Assembly (NCBI RefSeq): GCF_000152625.1
Contig: NZ_CH724156.1
Span: 2,320,687-2,384,686 of the forward strand
From: Roseovarius nubinhibens ISM
GTDB lineage: Bacteria; Pseudomonadota; Alphaproteobacteria; Rhodobacterales; Rhodobacteraceae
Reading direction: 5' to 3'
DNA length: 64,000 bases
In this document: piece after piece, positions 17,265-25,990 of the stretch
Position numbering within the stretch: the stretch's first letter is position 1
Layout of the letters: each line of letters begins with the position of its first letter
The notes under the pieces: model-generated
What the model saw: only the letters and a program-made list of their open reading frames with translations
The model's database searches: none
Told to the model about the DNA's origin: nothing
Program-made: the position numbers and the translations under genes

Positions 17265-18341
17265 TCAGACGCCATAAAGGTTCTTGTCATGTTTCTCGAC
17301 AATATCCTGAAACCGGCGGGCAAAGCGTTCGTCGGCCTTGGCCTTGGCCTCGAGCACGTCGCGGGCAAAGACCATGTGATCCTCATGCGCCTCGAGCATG
17401 TCGGCCATCTTCTGATTGGTGGCCGCGCCGATCCCGGCCATGGCGGATTGCGCCTCTTGGTCGGTCTTGACGCCGATCTCGTTGATGCGGTGGGCGACGT
17501 CCTGCTGCTGGGCGGTTTTGAGCGATTTGGTCAGCGCATCATAGAGCACGACCCGCTGTTTGGTGTCGGTCTGCAGCTTGTTGATCAGCACCATCTGCGT
17601 CGCCGCCTGATTTTGCAGGCTGTCGACCCAGGTTTTGCCCTTTTCGATATAGCGTTCAAGGGTTTGCGACTTGGCGAGCTTGACCTGTTCGTCCTGCACC
17701 ATGGCGTTGTATCTGGTGTTGAGCTCGGCAAGCTGCGTCTCGAGCTTGGTGCGGGCGGCGGCGTCGGTCTCGCTGGCGATGGCGTTTTCGAGCTTGATGA
17801 TCTCGGGGTCGAGCGCCTTGATCTCGGTGCGCACGGTTTCGAGCTCTTGCACGGTGAATTCACGGTCGTCCAGCGTCTCGGTCAGGTTGGCTTCGACCTT
17901 TTGTTTCTGGTCTTCGAGCACCGCGAGCTGACCTTCGAGCAGCTGGGTGATCACGTCGGATTTGGAGATCAGATCCTGCAGTTTGTCGTCGATGCTGGCG
18001 GTGCGCATCCGGTCCTGGCGCATGCTGTCGGATTTCGCCTTGGAGAAGATGCCGACAAAGCTTTCCCAGCCGGTCTTGGTGCGCATCTCGTCGAAATCGC
18101 GGGAAAAGGCGGCGGTGACATCGTCGAGCCCCATGATCAGCTCGGCGATATTGGCGTTCATCACCTCGGTATGGGCATGAACATCCTCGAGCGTGGCGTT
18201 TTCGATGTCGAATTCGGCCGCTTGTTCGCTGCCGAGTTTCTGTCGGGCGCTCTGGATACGGCTGGTGATGGCTTCGATCTTGGCCTGGGCCTCTTCGACC
18301 TGAGCCTGGCTTTCGCGCATTTGTGTTTCAAGATCGGCCAT
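17265..18341 (-). CDS. Coiled-coil protein with TelA-like layout
   Basis: A 358-residue, almost wholly helical protein: long heptad-like stretches at about residues 1-40, 130-225 and 240-350, very rich in Glu, Gln, Lys and Ala, no Cys, no membrane helix. A central GWESFVGIFSKAKSDSM followed by IDDKLQDLISKSDVITQLLEGQ recalls the order of elements in the TelA protein encoded at 56.6-57.8 kb (SWWEKLLGRAAPF, then IDKITDDLLSHEHTLLKD). The likeness is weak and by eye. It is the first gene of the minus-strand run; a spacer of 239 bases with the divergent hydrolase gene holds its promoter. Confidence 0.7.
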   Translation of the reverse strand: MADLETQMRESQAQVEEAQAKIEAITSRIQSARQKLGSEQAAEFDIENATLEDVHAHTEVMNANIAELIMGLDDVTAAFSRDFDEMRTKTGWESFVGIFSKAKSDSMRQDRMRTASIDDKLQDLISKSDVITQLLEGQLAVLEDQKQKVEANLTETLDDREFTVQELETVRTEIKALDPEIIKLENAIASETDAAARTKLETQLAELNTRYNAMVQDEQVKLAKSQTLERYIEKGKTWVDSLQNQAATQMVLINKLQTDTKQRVVLYDALTKSLKTAQQQDVAHRINEIGVKTDQEAQSAMAGIGAATNQKMADMLEAHEDHMVFARDVLEAKAKADERFARRFQDIVEKHDKNLYGV

Positions 18342-18580
18342 ATGCCCCCCCTATATACCTTAAGTTACAATCCGTTCGGGCGGGCGGGATCATGCCGGCT
18401 CGGCCCTCTTCGTCAGTCGTTATCCCGTTCAATATATGCAGGATTGCATGTCATTGAAACGGTTTGATCCCCTCGGGGCGGAAAAACCTGTGAGGGGCGG
18501 AGGCGCGGGCAATTCGCGTGACATATTCAGCCGGCTGCATGTATGATACGGCGCAACGAGAGCGAGTGAGATCAAGCGAT

Positions 18581-19459
18581 ATGACACGCCAAGACATGAG
18601 CCAAGCCCCTGAGGTCACAGCGTTTTTCGATGAGGCGTCGAACACGTTCAGCTATGTGGTCAAGGACCCCGAGAGTGCCGCCTGCGCGGTGATCGACAGC
18701 GTGCTCGACCTCGATTACGCGGCGGGGCGGATCGCGTTTGACGGGGCGGATGAGATCATCGCGCATATCCGCGACAAGGGGCTCGAGCTGCAATGGCTGA
18801 TCGAGACCCATGTCCATGCCGATCACCTGTCGGCGGCGCCTTATATTCAGGACGCGCTGGGCGGGCAGGTGATGACCAGCGAGAAAATCATCGAGGTGCA
18901 GGAGACATTCGGCAAGGTGTTCAACGAGGGCACCGAGTTTCAGCGCGACGGGTCGCAGTTTGATCGGCTGCTCAAGGATGGCGACGAATACAGCATCGGA
19001 CAGCTGCGGGCTTTTGCCCTGCTGACCCCCGGTCATACCCCCGCTTGCATGACGCATGTCATTGGAAATTCAGCCTTTGTTGGCGATACTCTCTTCATGC
19101 CGGATGGGGGGTCGGCGCGGGCGGATTTTCCGGGGGGGGATGCTGGGGTGCTCTATGATTCGATCATGCGGGTGCTGAGCCTTGAGGACGAAACGCGGCT
19201 CTTCATGTGCCATGATTACGGGCCGGGTGGGCGTGAGGTGCAATATCAGACCACGGTGCGCGAAGAGCGCGAGAACAATATCCATGTGGGCCAGGGCGTG
19301 AGCCGCGAAGCCTTTGTAAAGATGAGAGAAGATCGCGACAAGACGCTGTCGATGCCCAAGCTCATCATCCCCTCGCTGCAGGTCAATATGCGGGCCGGGG
19401 ACGTGCCGCGCGACAAGGATGGCAACATGGTTCTGAAGGTGCCGGTCAACAAACTCTGA
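18581..19459 (+). CDS. MBL-fold hydrolase, persulfide dioxygenase (ETHE1/Blh)-like
   Basis: A cytoplasmic metallo-beta-lactamase-fold protein of 292 residues. The metal motif THVHADH is followed by PGHTPAC, GDTLFMPDGG and CHDYGPG, which supply the further ligands. The pattern with a single-iron site and GDTLF fits the ETHE1/Blh group, which oxidises glutathione persulfide or related sulfur species. The start at 18581 is preferred because the frame to 18518 has no ribosome site; 18596 is also possible. Here it stands alone, without the usual sulfide-responsive repressor next to it, so the role in sulfide detoxification is by family only. Confidence 0.78.
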   Translation: MTRQDMSQAPEVTAFFDEASNTFSYVVKDPESAACAVIDSVLDLDYAAGRIAFDGADEIIAHIRDKGLELQWLIETHVHADHLSAAPYIQDALGGQVMTSEKIIEVQETFGKVFNEGTEFQRDGSQFDRLLKDGDEYSIGQLRAFALLTPGHTPACMTHVIGNSAFVGDTLFMPDGGSARADFPGGDAGVLYDSIMRVLSLEDETRLFMCHDYGPGGREVQYQTTVREERENNIHVGQGVSREAFVKMREDRDKTLSMPKLIIPSLQVNMRAGDVPRDKDGNMVLKVPVNKL

Positions 19460-19493
19460 GGCCGCGACAGCGGGATGGGGCCGAAAAACGCCA

Positions 19494-19532
19494 TGTCGGC
19501 AGGACGTCGGCATTACGTCGGTATTGCGACAG
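19494..19532. repeat. 11-bp direct-repeat array A (consensus CGTCGGTATTG)
   Basis: Three consecutive 11-bp units, TGTCGGCAGGA, CGTCGGCATTA and CGTCGGTATTG, are followed by a partial fourth unit beginning CGACAG. The array lies in the 189-base spacer between the hydrolase stop and yajC. Two arrays with the same unit and the same strict 11-bp period occur at 30660-30703 and 54335-54378. Confidence 0.8.
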
Positions 19533-19648
19533 TGTGTCCGAGCCCCGCCAGAGCGGCGTTTTCGCGCCTTGCAAATAGGCCCGCGCGGCCATAGGTTCCC
19601 CGCAAATTCCCGGGCGGACACGCCCTTCATCGGACAAGGAGAATTCCT

Positions 19649-19936
19649 ATGGAAGGCGGCAACGCATTGGCCCAGTTTCTACCCCTCATCCTGATCTTCG
19701 CGATCATGTATTTCCTGCTCATCCGGCCGCAGCAGAAGAAGGTCAAAGAGCATCGCGCGATGGTCGAAGCCCTGCGCAAGGGCGACCGTGTCGTGACCCA
19801 AGGCGGTCTCATCGGCAAAGTGTCGCGCGTGCAGGATGGTGAGCTTGAGGTCGAGCTGGCCCCGAATGTCAAAGTGCGCGTGCTGCGCCATGCCATTTCG
19901 GAAGTGCGTTCGAAGACCGAACCGGCGGAAAGCTGA
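19649..19936 (+). CDS. yajC: Sec translocon accessory subunit YajC
   Basis: A 95-residue inner-membrane protein with one N-terminal helix (about residues 8-24) ending in the family hallmark IRPQQKKVKEH, then a soluble domain (KGDRVVTQGGLIGKV). YajC associates with SecDF and the SecYEG channel. AAGGAG is well placed before the start. It is followed by the fused secDF gene 112 bases downstream, the standard gene order. Confidence 0.95.
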   Translation: MEGGNALAQFLPLILIFAIMYFLLIRPQQKKVKEHRAMVEALRKGDRVVTQGGLIGKVSRVQDGELEVELAPNVKVRVLRHAISEVRSKTEPAES

Positions 19937-20048
19937 TCCAAAGCTGATCCCGGGGCCCCTGCGCGCGGATGATCCGCAGCGCCGGGGCCTGCGGCGCCAC
20001 GGGCGTCGCGCGACCCTGACATTCTGACACTGCCCGAAAGCCTGCATC

Positions 20049-22682
20049 ATGCTGAAGATTGATCTGTGGAAACGTATTCTCATCTGGGGCGTGGTTCTCA
20101 TCGGACTTCTGCTGGCCGCGCCGAACGGGTTCTACAACAGGGTCGAGACGCATAATGACGCGGCCAAGCTGGTCGAGCAGGGGGCGGACCCGGCGAGCGT
20201 CAGCGACGAGCTGGCGCAATGGCCGACCTGGCTGCCCTCGGGGCTGGTCAATCTCGGGCTCGACCTGCGCGGCGGCGCGCATCTTCTCGTCGAAGTGCGG
20301 GTGCAGGAAGTGTATCAGGCACGGCTCGAGGCGATGTGGCCCGAAGTGCGCGACCTGCTGCGGGACAATCGCGGCGAGGTCGGCGCGATCCGCCTGCAGC
20401 AAGAAAATGCCGAAGAGCTCGTCGTTCAGCTGGTGCAAAAGCCGGAGGCGGTGAGCCAAGCGGTGACGCTGGTGCGCGGGCTGGCACGGCCCGTCACATC
20501 GCTGACCGGGGCCGGTTCGAACGATATCGAGGTGAGCGCGCGGGGCGACAGTGTCGTGGTGCGGCTCAGCGAGGCCGAACAGCGCGCCACCGATGAGCGG
20601 ACCGTGCGTCAGGCGCTCGAAATCATCCGCCGCCGGATCGACGAGGTCGGCACGCGCGAGCCGACCATTCAGCGCCAAGGCGCCGAGCGTATCCTGATCC
20701 AGGTGCCGGGCATCGGCAGTGCCGAAGAGCTCAAGGCGATCATCGGCACCACGGCAAAGCTCACATTCCAGCCGGTGGTGAGCCGCACGAGCAATGCCAA
20801 TGAACGCCCCGGTGCGGGCAATGAAATCCTGCCCTCGCTCGATGAAGAGGGGGTGTATTATATTCTGGAACGGGCGCCGGTTGTGACCGGTGAAGAGCTC
20901 GTCGATGCGCAGCCCGATTTCGACCAGAACGGGCGGCCTGCCGTGTCCTTCCGGTTCAACACCACGGGCGCGCGGAAATTTGGCAATTACACCGCCGAAA
21001 ATATCGGCAATCCCTTTGCCATCGTTCTCGATGGTGAAGTGATCAGCGCGCCGGTGATCCAGAGCCATATTCCGGGCGGGTCCGGCATCATCACCGGCCA
21101 GTTCACGGTGGAAGAGACCACCAATCTCGCGGTTCTGCTGCGTGCCGGGGCGCTGCCGGCGGGGCTCGATTTCCTCGAAGAGCGGACCATCGGCCCAGAG
21201 CTTGGCGCTGACAGTATCGAAGCGGGCAAGATCGCCTGTTTCGTGGCCTTCGCGCTGGTGCTGGCCTTTATGTGGGCGAGCTATGGCCGGTTTGGCCTCT
21301 TTGCCAATATCGCGCTCATCGTGAACGTCGGGCTGATCTTTGGCCTGCTGAGCCTGATCGGGGCGACGCTGACCCTGCCGGGGATTGCGGGGATCGTTCT
21401 TACCATCGGGATGGCGGTGGATGCCAACGTGCTTATTTTCGAGCGTATCCGCGAGGAAATGGCCACGGCCAAGGGCCCGGCGCGGGCCATCGAGCTTGGC
21501 TATGAAAAGGCGCTCTCGGCGATTGTGGATGCCAATATCACCACCTTCATCACCGCTGTGATCCTCTTTGTCATGGGCTCGGGCCCGGTGCGCGGCTTTT
21601 CGATCACGCTGGGGCTCGGCATCATCACCTCGCTCTTTACCGCGATCTATGTGACGCGGCTCTTGGTGGTGATGTGGTATGACCGCAAGCGGCCCAAATC
21701 GGTGCTGCAGGGGCGGTCGCTCAAGCTTGTGCCGCAGGTCACCAATTGGGATTTCTTCCGTCGCTGGAAGCTCTCGATCGGGGCGTCGGTTCTGATGATC
21801 CTCGTGGCGGTCACCTCCTTTGGGGCGCAGGGGCTCAACTTTGGCATCGATTTCCGGGGCGGCACGACGATCCGCACCGAGAGCGCCGAGAGTATCGACA
21901 TCGGCACCTATCGCGGCGCCATCGAAGAGCTTGGCCTTGGCGATGTGACCATCACCGAAGTCTTCGATCCGACCTTTGCCCCCGATCAGAATGTCGCCAT
22001 GGTGCGCATTCAGGCGCAAGACGATCAGGAGAGCGTCACGGCCGAGCTGATCAACAGCGTCGAGGCGGCGCTCGCCGCGGCGGTGCCGGATATCAAGTTC
22101 ACCTCGGTGGAGAGCGTCGGCCCGAAAGTGTCGGGCGAGCTGATCACCACGGCGGTGATTGCCGTGATGCTCGCGATCGGCGCGGTGCTCGTCTATATCT
22201 GGCTGCGCTTTGAATGGCAGTTCGCCTTGGGCGCGGTGGCGGCGCTCGTCCATGACGTGGTGTTGACCATCGGGGTCTTTGCGATCTTCCAGATCCAGTT
22301 CGACCTGGCCATTATCGCGGCGCTTTTGACCATCGTGGGCTATTCGCTCAACGATACGGTGGTGGTGTTTGACCGGGTCCGTGAAAACCTGCGCAAATAC
22401 AAGAAAAAGCAGCTTGGCGAGGTTCTCAACCTGTCGATCAACGAGACGCTGAGCCGGACGATGATGACCTCGGTCACCACGCTTCTGGCGCTGGTGGCGC
22501 TCTATTTCCTCGGCGGCGATGTTATCCGTGGCTTTGTCTTTGCGATGATCTGGGGCGTGATTGTCGGGACCTATTCGTCGGTCTTCGTGGCCTCGACCAT
22601 CCTGCTCAAGCTTGGCGTCAAGCGTGACTGGTCCAAGCCCGATGGCAATGCCGGCACGCAATTTGCCAATGTCGATGCCTGA
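20049..22682 (+). CDS. secDF: SecDF fusion, protein translocase accessory
   Basis: One 877-residue frame holds SecD (about 1-555) and SecF (about 575-877). The SecD part has the periplasmic P1 region (LGLDLRGGAHLLVEV) and six membrane helices with the motif GIVLTIGMAVDANVLIFERIREE. The SecF part has the matching NFGIDFRGGTTI and LTIVGYSLNDTVVVFDRVREN. The complex uses proton flow to pull exported proteins across the membrane. The two halves are joined without stop or start, so this is a fused form rather than separate secD and secF. The TGA overlaps the next gene. Confidence 0.94.
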   Translation: MLKIDLWKRILIWGVVLIGLLLAAPNGFYNRVETHNDAAKLVEQGADPASVSDELAQWPTWLPSGLVNLGLDLRGGAHLLVEVRVQEVYQARLEAMWPEVRDLLRDNRGEVGAIRLQQENAEELVVQLVQKPEAVSQAVTLVRGLARPVTSLTGAGSNDIEVSARGDSVVVRLSEAEQRATDERTVRQALEIIRRRIDEVGTREPTIQRQGAERILIQVPGIGSAEELKAIIGTTAKLTFQPVVSRTSNANERPGAGNEILPSLDEEGVYYILERAPVVTGEELVDAQPDFDQNGRPAVSFRFNTTGARKFGNYTAENIGNPFAIVLDGEVISAPVIQSHIPGGSGIITGQFTVEETTNLAVLLRAGALPAGLDFLEERTIGPELGADSIEAGKIACFVAFALVLAFMWASYGRFGLFANIALIVNVGLIFGLLSLIGATLTLPGIAGIVLTIGMAVDANVLIFERIREEMATAKGPARAIELGYEKALSAIVDANITTFITAVILFVMGSGPVRGFSITLGLGIITSLFTAIYVTRLLVVMWYDRKRPKSVLQGRSLKLVPQVTNWDFFRRWKLSIGASVLMILVAVTSFGAQGLNFGIDFRGGTTIRTESAESIDIGTYRGAIEELGLGDVTITEVFDPTFAPDQNVAMVRIQAQDDQESVTAELINSVEAALAAAVPDIKFTSVESVGPKVSGELITTAVIAVMLAIGAVLVYIWLRFEWQFALGAVAALVHDVVLTIGVFAIFQIQFDLAIIAALLTIVGYSLNDTVVVFDRVRENLRKYKKKQLGEVLNLSINETLSRTMMTSVTTLLALVALYFLGGDVIRGFVFAMIWGVIVGTYSSVFVASTILLKLGVKRDWSKPDGNAGTQFANVDA

Positions 22683-23433
22683 GGCATTGCTTGCGGTCTT
22701 CGGCCTGCCGGGGATCGCGTGGCTGGCGCTGGCGATGGCGGTGGCGGGGCTCGTCCGGGGCTTTGCGGGCTTTGGCACGGCGCTGATCTTTGTGCCGGTG
22801 GCGGGGATGTTCCTCGCACCCGCGCAGGTGGTGGGCACCATCGTGATCACCGGGGTATTTTCGACGGCGGCGCTGCTGCCCCGCGCCTGGCGGCAAGGGG
22901 ACCGGGCCGAGGTCGGCTGGCTGGTGCTGGCAGCCTTGCCGACGGTGCCGGTGGGGCTCTGGCTCATCACCCAGCTTGACGCGGATGTGGTGCGCTGGAC
23001 CGTGGCGGTGATCGCGGGCGGCACACTGGCGCTGCTCATCTCGGGCTGGCGGTTTACCGGCACGGTGGGGCGCGGTGGTCTGTTGGTCATCGGGGCGCTG
23101 GCGGGGCTGATGGGCGGGCTGACCGGGCTCACCGGGCCGATGGTCATTCTGTTTTACCTGTCGGGGCAGGCGGTGGCGCAGTCGGTGCGGGCCAATACGA
23201 TCCTGTTTCTCGCGGCGCTGGATGTGGTGATCGTGGCCAATCTGCTCATCTCCGGGACGGTGGAGATGAATATCGTCTGGCTGGCGGTGGTGCTGGCCGT
23301 GCCCTATTTCATCACCACGATGATCGGGCAGGCGCTGTTTGATCCGAAGCTTGAGAAGACCTATCGCGCACTGGCGCTGACGGTGATCGGGCTTGCGGTG
23401 TTGAGCGGGCTGCCGATCTGGAGCATGATCTGA
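22675..23433 (+). CDS. TauE/SafE family sulfite/organoanion permease
   Basis: A 252-residue polytopic protein with about eight hydrophobic helices and the repeated glycine-rich motifs of the TauE/SafE family (VRGFAGFGTALIFVP in the first half, LMGGLTGLTGPMVILFYL in the second). Members export sulfite, sulfoacetate or related anions or take them up. The start at 22675 overlaps the secDF stop by eight bases; 22669 (ATGTCG) is equally possible. The substrate cannot be read from the sequence. Confidence 0.82.
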   Translation: MPEALLAVFGLPGIAWLALAMAVAGLVRGFAGFGTALIFVPVAGMFLAPAQVVGTIVITGVFSTAALLPRAWRQGDRAEVGWLVLAALPTVPVGLWLITQLDADVVRWTVAVIAGGTLALLISGWRFTGTVGRGGLLVIGALAGLMGGLTGLTGPMVILFYLSGQAVAQSVRANTILFLAALDVVIVANLLISGTVEMNIVWLAVVLAVPYFITTMIGQALFDPKLEKTYRALALTVIGLAVLSGLPIWSMI

Positions 23434-23448
23434 GCCAAGGAGCGCACC

Positions 23449-23808
23449 ATGCAACTCAATGAGATCACATTCACCTCTGCGACCCCGATCGACGGCTATG
23501 GGCCGGGGTTTTTCCGGGTTGGCGGGCAGGTGATGGAGGGGGCGATCCTCGTGACCGAACAGGGCGCAAAGCCTTGGGGCGGGCTCGAGGATGCCGCGAC
23601 GCTTTTGGCGCTGGCGGGGCAGGTGGATGTGGTGTTCATCGGCACCGGGGGCGAGATTGCACCGCTGCCCGCCGGGCTGCGATCAGAGCTCGAGGCGGCG
23701 GGGATCGGGGCCGAGATCATGGCGTCGGACGCGGCCTGCCGGACCTATAACGTTCTACTGTCAGAAGGTCGCCGGGTGGCGGCGGCGCTGCTTCCGGTTG
23801 GCGGATGA
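23449..23808 (+). CDS. Mth938-like domain protein
   Basis: A 119-residue soluble protein of the Mth938/NDUFAF3-like family (DUF498). In Rhodobacter capsulatus a small frame of similar size (orf124) precedes the cytochrome c maturation genes helABC, and this gene has the same place. The core VFIGTGGEIAPLP is typical. Its stop overlaps the ccmA start (ATGA). The biochemical role is unknown; relatives in mitochondria assist assembly of respiratory complex I. Confidence 0.8.
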   Translation: MQLNEITFTSATPIDGYGPGFFRVGGQVMEGAILVTEQGAKPWGGLEDAATLLALAGQVDVVFIGTGGEIAPLPAGLRSELEAAGIGAEIMASDAACRTYNVLLSEGRRVAAALLPVGG

Positions 23809-24437
23809 GCGACACGCGGCCCTTGCTGGAAACGCGCGCGCTCAGCGTCGGGCGGGGCGGGGTCGGCCTGCTCGAGGGCGTCGATCTGCGGATCATGCCG
23901 GGCAGCGCGCTGGTCCTGCGGGGGCCGAATGGCAGCGGCAAGACGAGCCTCTTGCGGACGCTTGCGGGGCTACAACCGCCGCGCGACGGCACCCTTGAGG
24001 CCGAGCCGGACGACATTGTGCTCGCCGGGCATCTTGACGGGGTGAAACCCACCTTAAGCGTGGCCGAGAACCTGCGGTTCTGGGCCGAGATTTTCGGCAC
24101 CAGCGGCATTGAGCAGGCGCTCAGGACCTTTGATCTCGACCGGCTGCGCGACCGGATGGCGGCGAGCCTGTCGGCCGGGCAAAAGCGGCGGCTGGGTCTG
24201 GCGCGGCTCATCGTGGCGGGGCGCAAGCTCTGGCTCTTGGATGAGCCGACCGTTTCGCTCGACCAAGAGGCGACCGGGCTCTTTGCCAGCGCGGTGCGCG
24301 CGCATCTGGATCAAGGCGGGGCGGCGATCATTGCCACCCATATCGACCTCGGCCTCGCGCCGATAGAGCACATGGATGTGAGCCGATACCGCGCCGCGCC
24401 GCCCGCGCCCGACGATTTCGACGAGGCCTTTGCATGA
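23805..24437 (+). CDS. ccmA: Haem exporter ATP-binding protein CcmA
   Basis: A 210-residue ABC ATPase with Walker A GPNGSGKTSLLRTLAG, signature LSAGQKRRLGLARL and Walker B LWLLDEPTVSLD. It is the ATPase of the CcmABCD complex that releases holo-CcmE in cytochrome c maturation. It corresponds to helA of Rhodobacter. It overlaps both neighbours by four bases. Confidence 0.92.
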   Translation: MSDTRPLLETRALSVGRGGVGLLEGVDLRIMPGSALVLRGPNGSGKTSLLRTLAGLQPPRDGTLEAEPDDIVLAGHLDGVKPTLSVAENLRFWAEIFGTSGIEQALRTFDLDRLRDRMAASLSAGQKRRLGLARLIVAGRKLWLLDEPTVSLDQEATGLFASAVRAHLDQGGAAIIATHIDLGLAPIEHMDVSRYRAAPPAPDDFDEAFA

Positions 24438-25090
24438 GGGCGCTGCTGCTTCGGGATCTGCGGCTGGCGATGCGGGCCGGGGGCGGCTTTGGCCTTGCCA
24501 TGGCGTTTTTCCTGATCGTCGTGGTTCTGGTGCCCTTTGCGGTGGGTCCGCGGGCCGATCTGCATAGCGCCATTGCGCCCGGGGTGCTCTGGCTCGGGGC
24601 GCTGCTGGCGTGCCTCTTGTCGCTCGACCGGATGTTCGCGCTCGATTGGGAGGATGGCACGCTCGACCTTCTGGCCACCGCGCCGCTGCCGCTTGAGATG
24701 GTGATCATCGCCAAGGCGCTGGCGCATTGGCTCACCACCGGGCTGCCGCTGGTGCTGCTGGCGCCGATGCTGGGGATCTTGCTCAACCTTGCGCCCGAGG
24801 CCTATGGCGCGCTCACCCTGTCGCTCGCCGTTGGCACGCCGGCGCTGTCGGTGATCGGCGCCTTTGGCGCGGCGCTGACGGTGGGGGTGAAGCGCGGCGG
24901 GCTGCTGCTAAGCCTGCTGGTGCTGCCGCTCTACGTGCCGAGCCTCATCTTCGGGGCGGATATGGTGCGGCGGGCGAGCGAGGGCGGCGCGGTCACAACC
25001 CCGTTATTGCTGCTGGCCGGGATCACCTGCGGCGCAATCGCGCTTTTACCCTTTGCCTCGGCTGCGGTATTGAGGGTGAATCTCAGATGA
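24434..25090 (+). CDS. ccmB: Haem exporter permease CcmB
   Basis: A 218-residue membrane protein with six hydrophobic helices, the CcmB permease (helB of Rhodobacter). The region LSLDRMFALDWEDGTLDLLATAPLPLE after the second helix (partly cited) is the family hallmark. It starts inside the ccmA stop and is followed 13 bases later by ccmC. Confidence 0.92.
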   Translation: MRALLLRDLRLAMRAGGGFGLAMAFFLIVVVLVPFAVGPRADLHSAIAPGVLWLGALLACLLSLDRMFALDWEDGTLDLLATAPLPLEMVIIAKALAHWLTTGLPLVLLAPMLGILLNLAPEAYGALTLSLAVGTPALSVIGAFGAALTVGVKRGGLLLSLLVLPLYVPSLIFGADMVRRASEGGAVTTPLLLLAGITCGAIALLPFASAAVLRVNLR

Positions 25091-25103
25091 CCGGACGGTG
25101 CCC

Positions 25104-25835
25104 ATGAACGCGATCTGGCAATATGCCAACCCGAAGAAATTCATCGACACGTCAGAGCGGCTCTTGCCTTGGGTGGCGGGGCTGGCGGCGCTGTGCCTGG
25201 GCGTCGGGCTGATCTGGGGCTATTTCCTGACCCCTGATGCCGAGCGCTTTGGCGCGACGGTCAAGATCATCTATCTGCATGTGCCCGCCGCCATGATGGC
25301 GATCAGCGCCTGGTTCATGATGCTGGTGGCCTCGCTCATCTGGATCATCCGCCGCCACCATGTGAGCGCGCTGGCCGCCCGGGCCGCCGCCCCGGTGGGC
25401 GCGGTGATGACGGTGATCGGGCTGGTGACCGGGGCGATCTGGGGCCAGCCGATGTGGGGCACCTGGTGGGCCTGGGACCCGCGGCTCACCTCGTTTTTGA
25501 TCCTGTTCCTGTTCTACCTCGGCTATATCGCCCTTTGGGCGGCGATTGAGGATGATGACAGCGCCGCCGATCTGACCTCGATCCTCTGTCTGGTGGGGTC
25601 GGTCTTTGCGGTGCTGAGCCGCTATGCGGTGAATTTCTGGAATCAGGGGCTTCATCAGGGCGCATCGCTCAGCCTCGACAAGGAAGAGAACGTGGCGGAT
25701 GTGTTCTATATCCCGCTGCTGGTCTGTATCGCGGGGTTTGTCCTGTTGTTCGTGGCGCTGGTCCTGATGCGGACCGGGACGGAAATCCGGGCGCGGCGGA
25801 TGCGCGTCCTGCTGGCACGGGAGCGGATGAAATGA
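25104..25835 (+). CDS. ccmC: Haem exporter protein CcmC
   Basis: A 243-residue protein with six membrane helices and the tryptophan-rich haem-handling motif WGTWWAWDPRLTS near residues 115-127, flanked by histidines (YLHVPAAMM before it, NQGLHQGAS after it). CcmC loads haem onto CcmE. The ATG at 25104 is chosen; a GTG two codons upstream is possible. The stop is embedded in the ccmD start. Confidence 0.94.
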   Translation: MNAIWQYANPKKFIDTSERLLPWVAGLAALCLGVGLIWGYFLTPDAERFGATVKIIYLHVPAAMMAISAWFMMLVASLIWIIRRHHVSALAARAAAPVGAVMTVIGLVTGAIWGQPMWGTWWAWDPRLTSFLILFLFYLGYIALWAAIEDDDSAADLTSILCLVGSVFAVLSRYAVNFWNQGLHQGASLSLDKEENVADVFYIPLLVCIAGFVLLFVALVLMRTGTEIRARRMRVLLARERMK

Positions 25836-25990
25836 TGCCGGATCTGGGCAAATACGCGGTCGAGGTTCTGGCCTCTTACGGGGCGTCGATTGCGCTGATC
25901 GTGGCGCTGGTGGTGCTCAGCGTGGCGCGGGCGCGCCGGGTGCGGGCCGAGCTTGAGACAGTTGAGAAACGGAGCAGGCAAGATGGCTAG
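25832..25990 (+). CDS. ccmD: Haem exporter protein CcmD, 52 aa
   Basis: A small membrane protein, MMPDLGKYAVEVLAS then a helix of about 20 residues (ASIALIVALVVLSVARARR) and a charged tail. It has the size and position of orf52 in the Rhodobacter hel cluster, that is CcmD, which helps release holo-CcmE. Either of two adjacent ATG codons (25832 or 25835) can serve; both overlap the ccmC stop. It overlaps the ccmG start by eight bases. Confidence 0.9.
   Translation: MMPDLGKYAVEVLASYGASIALIVALVVLSVARARRVRAELETVEKRSRQDG

Noticed and set aside
18350-18385. Possible SOS box near the start of the minus-strand run (AGTT-ACAATCC-GTTC)
   Set aside because: Only one half matches GTTC; the alphaproteobacterial consensus GTTC-N7-GTTC is not met.
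19869-23147. A 1092-codon open frame antisense to secDF and the TauE gene
   Set aside because: Composition is that of an antisense shadow and it crosses three well-supported genes.
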